Assembly (NCBI RefSeq): GCF_035582795.1
Contig: NC_134365.1
Coordinates: forward strand, 36,188,135 to 36,252,134
DNA length: 64,000 bases
Origin: Mycteria americana
Lineage: Eukaryota > Chordata > Aves > Ciconiiformes > Ciconiidae
Reading direction: 5' to 3'
Both the position numbers and the translations under genes were made by a program. A model generated the notes under the pieces. That model was given only the letters and a program-made list of their open reading frames with translations, was not told the DNA's origin and searched no databases. Numbering within the stretch: position 1 is the stretch's first letter; every line of letters begins with the position of its first letter. Shown here piece by piece: positions 25,443 through 36,263 of this stretch.

Positions 25443-25816
25443 GTAAGTAAAAAGGGATTTTATCAGCCTACTCCTAAAAGTTTGCTATATCTAAGGGATT
25501 TCCAAAAGTCCTTATTTCAGTTTTCCTGGGGTCATGAAGTAAAAGTTTCATAATGTCCAAATGCTTTCAGAATCTGAGGTGTCTTTTTTAATAGAAATGC
25601 ACAGAGGTCTTTTTATAATTTCTGATAAAAGTAGCATTTCCCTACAAATAGTAGGAGTTTCAATTTTCTCTATAGGCAAGCATACATTTGTATCTCTGTG
25701 CTTGCATTACATGACATAATCTATTCAACCTCAACATGGAAATAACTATGTATGTGTTAATTGCCACCTACGTTAACACAGTTTTTCAGTTCTGTGCTAA
25801 CAAATCACTTGGATTT

Positions 25817-26165
25817 CATAAAATTGTAGAATATAGAACTCAGCAAGACCGTGAGACGTCATCTAGTTCAACTCCTTGACCACAGCAGGAACAACTTTCT
25901 TGAACCGTTCTTGAAAGAACCTTGCATAACCTATTCTTTAAAAACAAGACAAGAGAAAACCCTCCACAGACATTCCCTGTGTTCCCTATGGATGTTTACT
26001 ATGCCGCTCCCTGGGCAATTTATTCCAGGTTTTAATTATCTTCATAGTGTAGGCTGTTCTTTATCTAATATCCAACCGAAACCTAACCTACCATTATTTC
26101 TGATTATTCCTTTTCTCTTTGAAACAACCTTTTGCTTTTTGAAGACTTAGTCTACCTCTTAGTTT
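25817..26165 (-). repeat. Old CR1 3' end, antisense
   Basis: The plus strand begins with a decayed reverse complement of the CR1 tail (cataaaattgtagaat), then 'gtcatctagttcaactcc' near 25858-25875, 'ctccctgggcaatttattccagg' near 26007-26029 and 'ctttatctaatatccaaccgaaacctaacc' near 26060-26090. This is the standard order of the antisense avian CR1 3' end. The element includes its true 3' terminus; its 5' side fades into unrecognisable sequence. The 99-codon open frame across it is not a gene. Confidence 0.85.
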
Positions 26166-27412
26166 TCTGTGGCTTGAACAAACTGTGTATTCTGATATTT
26201 CCTCAGGTTTGCAAGAGAGATGAGATCACACACAGAAGACTGAATCTTGCAGGACTTTTAGTATCTCCATAGTGATAAGAACTCCAACTTGATTGGAAGT
26301 GAATATAATTTCAGGATGCAATTTCAGTATTTTTGAAATGGACTTCATCAGAACAAAGGGCTAGTTCCTCAGTCTTACATGGTTTTCATAATTTATTTTT
26401 TTCCTTTTTCTTGCAGACATGTAGGAAATGGACCTATGTTCATTACTTAGTAGTAAAGGCATGGTAAGACAAAGACATCTGTCCAATCACAACACTGCTG
26501 TGCAGGAAGGATGTGCATGAGTAACGTTACTTTTGTGTATTTGTCTCTTTCAGGTCCTTTGCTAAAAGAAACAATATTACTATGTCTCGAGAGTCATCAT
26601 TCCACCTAGAAATTCAGATGCTAAAAAGAACCTAAATTAAGTTAGACAACTGATGCAGCATTTTTTATGTTCTAAACCAGATTTGAATATCATTTTTCAC
26701 AGTTTTCCCACTTCATGTACATGAATCCAAAATGTATCAGTCGCTACAGAAATCCCACTTCTTTGCACTGTTAAGTGAGCATCTGCTGACAGGTGAATCT
26801 TTACAACCAAAGAATAAATGGAAATAATTGTAAATGGAAACACTACGTAATATGTTGTAGATGCCTTTTGAGAAAAATAATATTTTAAAAGTAACTCAGT
26901 CATTGTTTTTTAATTAATTTATATTTTTTAAAATTAATTATTTTTTCTCCATGTACAGCCTTTCATCCTAACTCTTTCATCTTAATTTCCTGCTGCTAGT
27001 AGATATTCTGCAGCAGTGCATGAGGAGTCTGGCTGCATTTAACCTACCAAGAAATACGTGTTCTTGTCCTAATGAAAAAATACCCATCTTCAGAAAAGCA
27101 ACTGACTAAATATGAAAGACAGTGGGCATAGTGCATGCCTCTTTTTTTTACTTTTTAACATTTTGCCATCTAAAAATGATGTGGTTTTCTAACCCCTTTA
27201 TCCAGGTTCTCTAGTCAACAGTGATGAGGAGCTCCAACAGGTGACTAAATCCCTCATACAACAAGCATTTAAGATAGATGGATTGAATCGTTGTTTAGAA
27301 GACTCTCTCTTTCCAGCAGATATAAAGAGAACCCATGTGGTTTATCTAAACTTGAGGATATACCTTTCAGAAGACATAGTTGAAGCCCTTGCATCATGCC
27401 CTTCATAGCTCC
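26166..27412. other. Unique AT-rich noncoding DNA
   Basis: No supported feature beyond an AT-rich self-complementary stretch near 26908-26945. A good acceptor-like site (gtgtatttgtctctttcag) near 26553 lacks a matching donor. Confidence 0.5.
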
Positions 27413-27545
27413 GCTTTTCAATGCCTTCATTCCTCTACCTTCTTTGTTCCTATCCCTGAAATTTACTGTACCATCCTCCCAAAAGCTGCACTTCCACCAA
27501 GATGTATGAAGCAGAGTGGTATATTCCTTAAGTGTATCTTAGTGT
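27413..27545 (+). repeat. Copy 1 of a diverged local repeat pair
   Basis: The segment resembles 28944-29065 in the same orientation. Shared landmarks in order are TGCCTT, 'ctttgttcc.atccct', 'ccatcctc..aaa', 'ctgca/gtgcaactccacca' and 'gaagcag...gttatgttccttaa.t.tatct'. Divergence is substantial and includes a gap near 27457-27468. It is either an unidentified interspersed repeat or an old local duplication. Confidence 0.65.
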
Positions 27546-28278
27546 TGTTACTGTAATATAATCTCTATTGTATCTTCTATTTTTCTTGAATCTTTCACTT
27601 CTGTTCTTGAAACTTAAGATATCATTCCAGCATCATGGAAATTTCCAAATGCCACTTACAACCTGATTCTCACCTTTGCAGATTTCCAAAGCAATATTCC
27701 CCCACTCTGTCCTACTGTTTTTTGTGGTTTGGATCTGAAAACTTTTGATAAGACCCAGGCCTTTCACACAGTGCTATTTCTGCCTTACATCAATGATGTA
27801 CATGGACTACAAACTCCAGGAAGTGCTTCTTGATGAAAAGAGAATTAGTTTCAAATTAATTACATGTACAATGAAAATTGATGATTCTACTTCATGACTA
27901 AGCACTGTAGATCCCCTTCATAGTCTTGTGACTCCTTCTTAGACTAAACTCTGTAACATTAAATGTTCATTGAGGTAAATTAAAGCTTTCAGATGTTGGA
28001 CGATGATTTCTACCTCACTCATCATTCAATAATCTTCCTATTCTGATTTGTCCTGGTTTCAGCTGAGACAGAGTTAATTTTCTTCGTAGCGGCTGGTATG
28101 GGGCTATGTTTTGGATTTGTGCTGAAGACAGTGTTGATAATACAGAGATGTTTTAGTTGCTGCTGTACTAGTCAAGGACTTTTCAGCTTCCCATGCTCTG
28201 CCAGGTGCAGAAGAAGCTGGGAGGGGACACAGCCAGGATAGTTGATCCAAACTGACCAAAGGGCTATTCCATACCACA

Positions 28279-28300
28279 TGACGTCATGCTCAGTATATAA
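28279..28300 (+). promoter_or_regulatory. LTR promoter core: CRE plus TATA box
   Basis: TGACGTCA (28279-28286), in the middle of the perfect palindrome CATGACGTCATG at 28277-28288, sits 8 bp before TATATAA (28294-28300). This spacing is typical of retroviral U3 promoters that use ATF/CREB factors. Transcription would run rightward from about 28325-28330. Confidence 0.6.
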
Positions 28301-28480
28301 AGCTGGGGAAGAAGAAGGAAGGGAGGACATTTGGAGCGATGGCGTTTGTCTTCCCAAGTAACCATTACGCGTGATGGAGCCCTGCTTTCCTGGAGATGGC
28401 TGAACACCTGCCTGCCCATGGGAAGTAGCGAATGAATTCCTTGTTTTGCTTTGCTTGTGTGCGCGGCTTTTGCTTTCCCT

Positions 28481-28486
28481 ATTAAA
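28481..28486 (+). promoter_or_regulatory. LTR polyadenylation signal ATTAAA
   Basis: ATTAAA occurs 3' of the TATA box, followed by T-rich sequence, in the position expected for the R region end of this LTR. Confidence 0.55.
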
Positions 28487-28943
28487 CTGTTTTTATCTCA
28501 ACCCTCAAGTTTTCTTACTTTTGCTCTTCCGATTCTCTCCCCCATCCCACCGAGGGGGAGTGAGCGAGCGGCTGCGTGGTGCTTAGTTGCCGGCTGGGGC
28601 TAAACCACGACATGATTATAACAGGAAACTAAAATGTGTGTGGCAGAATATTCAACTGAAAAGAAAACAGAGGATAGAAATAAGAAAGGAAAGGAAACTA
28701 AGTAAGCATGAGACTTCTTTCTAGTGCAGGAAAATATAGGTAATTATGTTATTACTGTGGGGCAAGGTCTTGACTAACTGTGAATGCAAAGGTTAGGGGC
28801 TAAGAAAGTTTTAAACCCTACCCCTGCCCAAACCCTTGATTTTTCCCTTCATCCACTTCTGAAGGATGGTTGTGTCTTCTGTAGGGACACAGCTTATGGG
28901 CTCCCCTTGAGCAGCTCCAGTGTTCCTGCTGTGCTGCTTATCA

Positions 28944-29065
28944 CTGCTTTTTGATGCCTTGTTTCCTTGCCTGCTTTGTTCCCATCCCTTTTCCATCCTC
29001 TAAAAGGTGCAACTCCACCAGGATTTTGAAGCAGATTGTTATGTTCCTTAAATATATCTCAGAGT
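28944..29065 (+). repeat. Copy 2 of a diverged local repeat pair
   Basis: Direct-orientation homologue of 27413-27545, about 1.5 kb away; the first solo LTR (28049-28612) lies between them. Similarity fades at 'tatctcag', which coincides with the acceptor of the exon-like block starting at 29063. Confidence 0.65.
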
Positions 29066-29178
29066 CCGTAGTACATTTCAAAGAAGTTATCAATGATACA
29101 AATTTAAATTATATTAAACTAAGTGTATATGCTAAGTATGCAGAAAAGAAACTGGGTATAGACACTCAGCAGCTGAAG
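29063..29178 (+). other. Candidate coding exon (38 open codons ending at a donor)
   Basis: A modest acceptor (ttaaatatatctcag) ends at 29062 and an ideal donor AAG|GTAAGTA starts at 29179. The 116 bp between hold two bases plus 38 open codons in one frame, the other two being closed. The peptide has a normal, globular-looking composition (starting SVVHFKEVINDTNLN and ending KLGIDTQQLK). I do not recognise it. It may be an exon of an unplaced gene, part of a noncoding RNA, a pseudogene scrap or chance. Confidence 0.25.
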
Positions 29179-29240
29179 GTAAGTAGCTGGGGTTAATTGA
29201 CTAAAAGATCTCAAATGTGGTGACTTTCCTTTGTTTCAGG

Positions 29241-29392
29241 GGCAAGACCCAGATTTTCTAAGCTAGGACCTGCAAAGCTAAACTTGCTGCTTGATTTGAT
29301 CTTCCTCAGTCCTATCTAACAGGTGAAAAAGGGTGGATGCAAGTTCTTGTAGGCAAAGTGAGAAAATTAACTTAAGTTTTGCCACTCACAGG
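29241..29392 (+). other. Candidate noncoding exon following 29063-29178
   Basis: A strong acceptor (gactttcctttgtttcag) ends at 29240 and an ideal donor CAG|GTGAGTT starts at 29393. All three frames contain stops, so if spliced it is untranslated. The gap to the previous block is a 62-bp GT...AG segment, shorter than most vertebrate introns, so the two may be alternative rather than consecutive. Confidence 0.2.
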
Positions 29393-29976
29393 TGAGTTCT
29401 TCAAATTGCAGACCACTATAAATTAACGTGATTAGTTTAGAATTTTGGGAGAAGCATCTCTTCTGAATTCTACCTGGGCATAGGTAGGAATACAAACTGA
29501 GCCACCAAGCACTGGGGAATCCTGGACATGGTAGGCTTATTGCTCAGAGGGCAGGAAACTTTCACAGTCAAACAGCGAGACACTTTAGGTGAGATTCTTT
29601 GGCTTAGACATAGGTTCTTCTTGTAATTTTCTGTCCCCTAAAGCATTTCAGCTGTCTGCTAGCTGCTGTTCCAGAAGACCTAAGGTGGATAACAGATCCT
29701 TTATTATATCTGTTGTCTTTGTGCTCACATCTTGGATGCCACAAGGTATATAAGATGACATAATAAACCTCTTCTGACACACACCTAGCAAATACAGCTC
29801 ATCTTGCAGTAAGGAGAGCAGTTGATTTGGATGACAGTTTTGGTCATGGGTGTTTTCTTTACTGACAGATACGATATTCCAGTAAGGCTTTACAAGGCGT
29901 AACCATGTTTCAGGATGGCTCGTTTCCTTTGTGATATCTGCTTCACTGGTTCTGCTCCTGAAATGCACATACAAAT
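29393..29976. other. Unique noncoding DNA
   Basis: No supported gene or repeat. The 108-codon minus-strand open frame at 29648-29974 has no recognisable domain. Confidence 0.45.
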
Positions 29977-31066
29977 TCTGCTGTATTGTGTTTGCGTGGC
30001 AAGGTTTTGGTAGCCGGGGGGCTACAGGAGTGGCTTCTGTGAGAAGCTGCTAGAAGCTTCCCCTGTGTCCGATAGAGCCAATGCCAGCCGGCTCCAAGAC
30101 AGACCCACAGCTGGCCAAGGCCGAGCCCATCAGCAACGGTGGTAACGCCTCTGTGATAACACATTTAAGAAGGGGAAAAAAACCTGGTCAACACCAGCAG
30201 CAGTCAGAAGAGAAGATTGAGAATATGTGAGAGAAACAACTCTGCAGACCCCAAGGTCAGTGAAGAAGAAGGGAGAGGAGGTGCTCCAGGCACCGCAGCA
30301 GAGATTCCCCTGCAGTCTGTGGTGAAAACCATGGTGAGGCAAGCTGTCCCACTGCAGCCCATGGAGGTCCATAGTGGAGCAGATATCCACCTGCAGCCCA
30401 TGGAAGACCCCATGCCAGAGCAGGTGGATGCCCAAAGGAGGCTGTGACCTCGTAGGAAGCCCGTGCTGGAGCAGGCTCCTGGCAGGACCTGTGGACCCAT
30501 GGGGGACCGAAGCTGGAGCAGTCTGTTCCTGAAGGACTGCATCCATGGAAGGGACCCACACTGGAGCAGTTCGTGAAGAACTACAGCCTGTGGGAAGGAC
30601 TCACATTGGAGAAGTTCATGGAGGACTGTCTCCCATGGGAGGGACCCCACGCTGGAGCAGGGGAAGAGTGTGAGGAGTCCTCCCCCTGAGGAGGAAGGAG
30701 CAGCAGAGACAACATGTGATGAACTGACCGCAACCCCCATTCCCTGTCCCCCTGCGCCGCTCCGGGGGGGAGGATGTAGAGAAAATTGGGAGTAAAGTTA
30801 AGCCCAGGAAAAGGGAGGGGTGGGGGGAAGATTATTTAAGATTTGGTTTTATTTCTCATTATCCTACTCTGATTTGATTGGTAATAAATTAAATCAATTT
30901 CCCTGAGTCAAGTCTGGTTTTACCCGTGATGGTAACTGCTGAGTGATCTCCCTGTCCTTATCTTGACCCACGAGCCTTTCGTTATATTCTCTCTCTCTTG
31001 TCCAGTTGAGGAGGAGAGCTTTGGTGGGCACCTGGCGTCCAGCCAGGGTCAACCCACCACATCTGC
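29977..31066 (+). mobile_element. Long solo LTR (1,080 bp) with 5-bp target duplication
   Basis: The LTR spans 29982 (TGTATTGTG) to 31061 (CCACCACA), with TG...CA ends and a perfect TCTGC duplication at 29977-29981 and 31062-31066. The orientation follows from AATAAA at 30883-30888 and the GT-rich sequence after it. A GC-rich middle part (about 30340-30660) carries imperfect repeats that each end in a 'ctggagcag'-like sequence. No retroviral genes are beside it. I recognise the sequence type from bird genomes; family assignment needs a repeat library. Overlapping long minus-strand frames (178, 143 and 100 codons) come from the GC-rich, stop-poor repeats and are not genes. Confidence 0.9.
30340..30665 (+). 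repeat. Internal imperfect tandem repeats in the long LTR
   Basis: Units of roughly 40-50 bp combine a 'catggaagggaccc'-like part with '(c/t)tggag(c/a)ag'. Clear unit ends lie near 30470, 30512, 30565, 30612 and 30660. Unit length and sequence both vary. Confidence 0.7.
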
Positions 31067-34000
31067 AAAAATGAGACATTCACATACAAGACAACACACA
31101 CAATTAATCATTTCCACCTTTTTCTACCAGTTCTCCTCACAAAAACACCACCTGTGGAAGTGACTTTCCATGACCTTTCTGAATATGCCAGGAAACCAGC
31201 TTGATGCTTTCTCAGCATTTAGCTAAAATTTTTGTTGGCCGCAACTGAACATTTTCCAATTCTGTCCATAACTAAATAAAATTACCACTGCACTTGCAGC
31301 AGTTTTTGCCTCAGGAAGAGCTCTGAAATACCACAGTAATGGCAGCTGCCTAATATAACTAACTGGCAAGGTTTTAAGCAAGGGCATGACTATTCTGTTT
31401 TCAGAAGTTATGCCTGTTAATATGGACCTTGCTGACAATATTCTTAATTTAAGTGTTCTTACTGTCAACATTCTGTATAGACCAGGCAGAAAAGCATTAC
31501 TATTTTTAATAAACAAACCAGCAGCAGGAAACCTACAGGGAAATATCCTTACCATATAGAAAAATATCTGTTGACTGGCAGAAAGTATCAGTCCTAATGC
31601 CACTTCTGTCTTGCCAGCAATCATTCTGGCTTCTTTTCCAGTTTCGTCTCTAGCCTCAAGTGCAAATTGAACTTTGAAAAGAGCAAGACACTAGATAAAG
31701 AGAGAAAGATTGACCAGGACTCCTTGAGCTCTGTGAAACAACTTTCATGCAGCCATCTGAGCTTCATCTTCTACCTTACATCAGTTCTGAGTCATCTTGG
31801 GAGGGAAGGCACAGATTTCCCCCTCCCCACCCCAGCAAAGCTCAGGGTGACTTTGTGCTGTGAACTGTTATTACAACTTTAATCACCAGATGAGATGCTC
31901 AAAATCTACAGAAAAACAGTAACATGTACATTGCTTAGAAGAACTGATAAGGAAATTAAAGTGTAGTCAGGTGGAGTTTAAGGAATTGAAAGGGAATCTT
32001 TGCTGCTGCACTCTTTCTTTACAAATAATTGCATAAAATAATGATGAAAAATGCATGAGATGCGTCAAGGAGTTTCTCACCACCCACTGCACTAGTTCAT
32101 TTAAAATGTTTCCCCTCACTTGGGAAGAGCTGAAATTGAAGCAGTGGCTATTAATAGTTCCAAAGGGTATCTGAAGTAATTTGTCACTGGCAGGTGTTTG
32201 AAGTCCATAGCAACTTTTTTTCCCCTTCTATGCTTTCTTTGAGTAAACAAGACAAAATAGCACGTGTCATCTTCCATTTCAAGAACTGAAGAACCACTAC
32301 TCATCTACCTCTAAGGGTAGAAGACACAGGAGATATTTATGCACAATAAAGCAGTATGGAATGCTAAGATCACAGTAAAATTCTTCTAAAAGAACAGTAG
32401 AAAAATGCATTGTGCCACTTTTGAAAGCATCTGCTCACTGAATCACACAGCACCTGGGCTCCCAGTAGTGTAATATTTTTATTTATTTTTTGAATAAAAC
32501 CCCTCATATTATAACATTGCCATAATATCCATAATAAGTAGCTTTGTGTCAAGAAAAGGCTAACTGGTAATTCAAGAGTAGAGTACAGAACATATTTAGC
32601 AGTTGAGTGTAAATCAGAACATAAGGGGATAGATTGATAGGAATTATAATGGCAATTGATATGAAGAGACAAACTGAACAGCAGAACTAGGAAGTCTGTC
32701 ATCTTCTGCTAGCTATTATGACCAGATTCTATGTATTTTCCTGCTGTGTTATCCATAAGCAACAATATTCATAACCATTATGTGCTTTCAAAACAAGTCT
32801 TAGTATTAGAGTCAACTATTTCCTCTGTAATATTTTCATATTAAAAATGAGCTACAACCTGCAACAAATAAAATACATACATGTCTCCTGCAAAAGGTAT
32901 GCCATCTTCTAAGTCCTACAAAGATTTAGCCATGTAATGTTGGTTGCTGTGGACTGAATAGAGTTAAGCTCCCCAAGACTTAGCTCATGAATATTTGAGA
33001 GATAACACTCTATTTATTACTTTAATTCATTCTTTGCTTTGTTATAAGAGGCTTTTCACTATTCAGACTCATAATATGAAAGTGATGCTTTGTTTCATTG
33101 AAACATTTTTTTATTGCTCATTTAGAGCTATCAAATTACTATCAACATATTACATATTAATTTGTAACCATGAAACAACTTGTAAATTGTGTTTTATGTC
33201 TGCAATTTTATAAGGTAACATCTGAGATTCACTTGAAGTAAAACTGGAGAAAGATTTCTGGCTCAAGAATTCAGAGTTTATGAAAGCTCTACTTCAGTCT
33301 ACAGGCGTTTCATCTGCCTTTAAAGCTTCTTGGGTCAAGATACTGTTATTTATTTCTATTAATAAATGTCTTGCCCAACAGAGACTATTTTAGAGGGATA
33401 ACAAACTCTGGTACTGGGTTGGAATTATTATAACAATTCTATCCCCTAAAAGATTCTAGTTGCATGAATGTTATTATCTTTATTTTTTATTGCTATGTTA
33501 CTGTTGTATTGCTTTATTTTGTATTGTTGTTGCAGTCCAATCTTGTTTAAAATTTGCATTTATTACTTTAAAGTACCAATTGAGCTAATGAGAGAGTGAG
33601 AGAGAGTGTAAAAAAATTCTAAGGAAGAAATTAAGAAACGTTCTTTAATTACTAACATATTAGCAATGAAAAATAGCCCCTTTTCAGTGAAGGTTTAGGT
33701 CAGCAAGCCTGAAGGGAAGGAACAGTGTAACCATACAAAGCACAAATGACACTACTGGAAATTTAGAAAGAGGACAATTTTTTTCTTGCCTGGAAATCAG
33801 TTGGAGGCACTAGGTCACTTATTTGCATATAACCATGGATCCTACCACGGAGATGCATCTATAGGCTTTAGAGTTAAAGATGAGAAGTCTAAGTTAATCA
33901 ATATAGTTTGGTAATGCAGTTGCATTTCTCTATTTTATGTTTGGTACTGGCAGACAAAAAATAAAGCAAATAAATCTTCATAGTACAGCTTGTCAGAAAC

Positions 34001-34209
34001 ACCTTGATAGTAAATTGTGGTCTATCAATGAATGTGTCTCCTTCCCTGATACATTCCTTCTGAAGAAGAAACAAGAAGAAGGAAAAAAGTTCTGATACTT
34101 TCAAAACATTCTATTTTCACATTTTTGTAATAAAATATCTTGATTTTCTTTGTTTCACTGTTTCAGTGGATCCAAAACGTCTTTAAAATATTTTTGACAA
34201 AGTTATATT

Positions 34210-34255
34210 TTAGATTTCATACAAAACAAACATTAGATTTCATACAAAATGAACA
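34210..34255. repeat. 23-bp tandem duplication
   Basis: Two adjacent copies of ttagatttcatacaaaacaa(aca) differ at only two positions. Confidence 0.9.
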
Positions 34256-35820
34256 TGACTTGATACCTGAAAGTCTTTTTGAAATACAATTTTTTGTTCT
34301 TGGTGTTATCTATATACAACATGACAGATGCACATAATGTTTAATATATACCAAAATGGTCCTGTCACAATATGGCATACTAAAGCCTCTAGCCTGCTCT
34401 CTCAGAGCTAGTGGAATCAGACTGTGTTCTAGTATAGTCATGGCAAAGTTACAGTGAAATAAAAGCATATATTAATTTAATATTTTTTTTTCCCTAAATT
34501 GATTGGATTGTGAGATGGGACTACTGTACTTACAGTTATGTTTTGTTTGTGAGGGATTTCAGGCAGGTTTCTCTGCTGAGAGTCTCTACTTAAGTATAAT
34601 TGAATGTTCCTAAGCAGGTGAGGCCAGAATGTCTCTTGTAATGAAAAGAACACCATGGTCCAAGCCCAGTCATGAGCTTCCCCGATTGCTGACAGGAGAG
34701 GCAACTCAACACTTTATGAATTTCATTCCTGACAAGATTTAAAGGAATTCTCATCTTTTCCTACCCGAGTATATTTAGTTCTCTTTAGCTAAGTCATTGG
34801 AAATTGGCATGAGTCATTTTTAAAGAGCTGTTCATCTTCTGCAGCCAGGATGATTTAGCTGCTTTCAGACTTCTCTTTGTATCTCCCCTTTCAGAATTCC
34901 CTTTGTTTGACACCACTGATTAGATGCGCATTTCAGCTATCAGGTTTCTAATGACCACCCAGTGACAAGGAAAGTTAAACCTTTTGGTGAAACTGGAGTG
35001 CTTTTAAGAAATTTGTATTTTGGTTTAAACAGTTCTGGTTCTGTTATCAGAAGCTTTAACCTGCTCTCTTCCCAGGTTCTTCCTGAAGGGTGTGTTGATT
35101 TACATTCTATTCCTCATGTTCATGCCTGTAAATGCATTAATATCTCTTTGTCTAGCCTAATGCTGCACATTTTACCATCACATCCAGAATGACTGTCAGA
35201 TGAAGACTGACTGTCTTTAGACCACAGACATCACTTATTGGTCACACAATTTAAATATCTTTCATTTCTGAAACACTACACTTGATAATCTTTACCAGAT
35301 CCTGCATGGAAATTTGTTACATACTTTTTCTGGTATTTGGTTTTTTAAGGGAATTTTATTTTCCTGGACATAAGGAACTGAACTGTGATTTGTATTACTA
35401 TGGTACTCCAAGCATTTATGGTCTCAAGAGACTGGTTTAACAAAAATAGAGACCTGAGGAGTTTTGATTCATGGTGTAGCGCATAGAATGGATGTTAAGG
35501 AGTTTTCAAGGTTTCAGAAAGAAAAAAATATTATTTAAAATACCATTGCTGTTCCTTGCCTGTCCCATCAGAAGAAGAATGTATGAACAGACTGATGAGA
35601 AATCAGACTGGGAGGAAAACCTGAGTTCTTCTAGTGTCTTTCTTTCCCTTGCCCCAGCTGCATAACGTGGATAGATATCCTTTGTCTTTCCTCTGCAGTG
35701 GTTTGGTAAATAGGGAGAAGAAACATCTGAACATCTCTTCTATCTCTTCCATGTCAGGTACAGAACAGCTAATCTGGAGCAGTTGCTGCATGGCTGTCAC
35801 TGTCCTAATTTCTAGAATCA

Positions 35821-35862
35821 GAAAAAAGAAAAAAAAAAAAAAAGAAAAAAAAAGAAAAAGGA
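35821..35862 (+). repeat. A-rich/purine tract
   Basis: A run of A interrupted by single G. It is not preceded by any recognisable retrocopy, so it is better called simple repeat than a poly(A) tail. Confidence 0.85.
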
Positions 35863-35978
35863 GGTTTTACATTCTCTGCCTCTGATCAACCTGCCAAGCA
35901 TATTCAGGTAAATAAGAAATAGAGAAGAACTTTCATTTCTGAAAGGAAGTAATTCTTTTATAATAGTCTGTTGCTTAG

Positions 35979-36050
35979 AGGGGAGAGTGAGCTCAACAGG
36001 AATATAAATAAGAGGCCCAGGAGACAAAGCCTCCCAAAAACCTGCTGCAG
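35979..36050 (+). promoter_or_regulatory. TATA-box-plus-donor block, possible promoter/first exon
   Basis: TATAAATA (36003-36010) is followed by GC-richer sequence and then a strong donor, CAG|GTAAGAG, at 36051. This is the arrangement of a TATA promoter with a very short first exon. Alternatively 35979-36050 could be an internal exon (acceptor tagtctgttgcttag), as one frame is open. No downstream exon is identified, so this may be chance. Confidence 0.15.
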
Positions 36051-36263
36051 GTAAGAGAAGATACTATTTCTTTGCCCACTGAAGTATCCTTTAGAGTGTC
36101 ATTGTTCCTTCTTGAGAAGGTGGCTAAGTGCATTCAGAATTAGGCTGAATGTGAGAGGTTAGTCTATATGAGTTTAGGTTTACAGGTTCCCAAATGAAAC
36201 CAGTTTCATTTATGCTTCAGTCTATTTTGTGGCCTGAAAATACATTTTTACATCTATGGAAAA

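Larger units (their letters stand above)
28044..28617 (+). mobile_element. Solo LTR with 5-bp target-site duplication
   Basis: The LTR runs from 28049 (TGTCCTGGTTT) to 28612 (AAACCACGACA), 564 bp with TG...CA ends that are inverted-repeat-like. It is flanked by a perfect TGATT duplication at 28044-28048 and 28613-28617. No gag, pol or env lies beside it, so the provirus has been lost by LTR-LTR recombination. Inside are a 12-bp palindrome with a CRE-type TGACGTCA, a TATATAA box and an ATTAAA polyadenylation signal, all in the plus-strand order of a retroviral promoter. The 5-bp duplication fits ERVL-like (class III) elements, an inference. A second copy lies inverted at 62750-63342. Confidence 0.93.
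31067..35978. other. Unique AT-rich noncoding DNA
   Basis: Nothing gene-like is supported in nearly 5 kb. It holds a GA-rich microsatellite-like patch at 33589-33608, a 23-bp tandem duplication at 34210-34255 and an A/G tract at 35821-35862. Confidence 0.5.

Noticed and set aside
30204..30740. 178-codon minus-strand open frame (and overlapping 143- and 100-codon frames)
   Set aside because: All lie inside the GC-rich tandem array of the long solo LTR and are open only because stops are rare there; no domain is visible.
35821..35862. Poly(A)-like tract as evidence for a processed pseudogene
   Set aside because: The sequence before it shows no gene similarity I recognise and no flanking duplication was seen.
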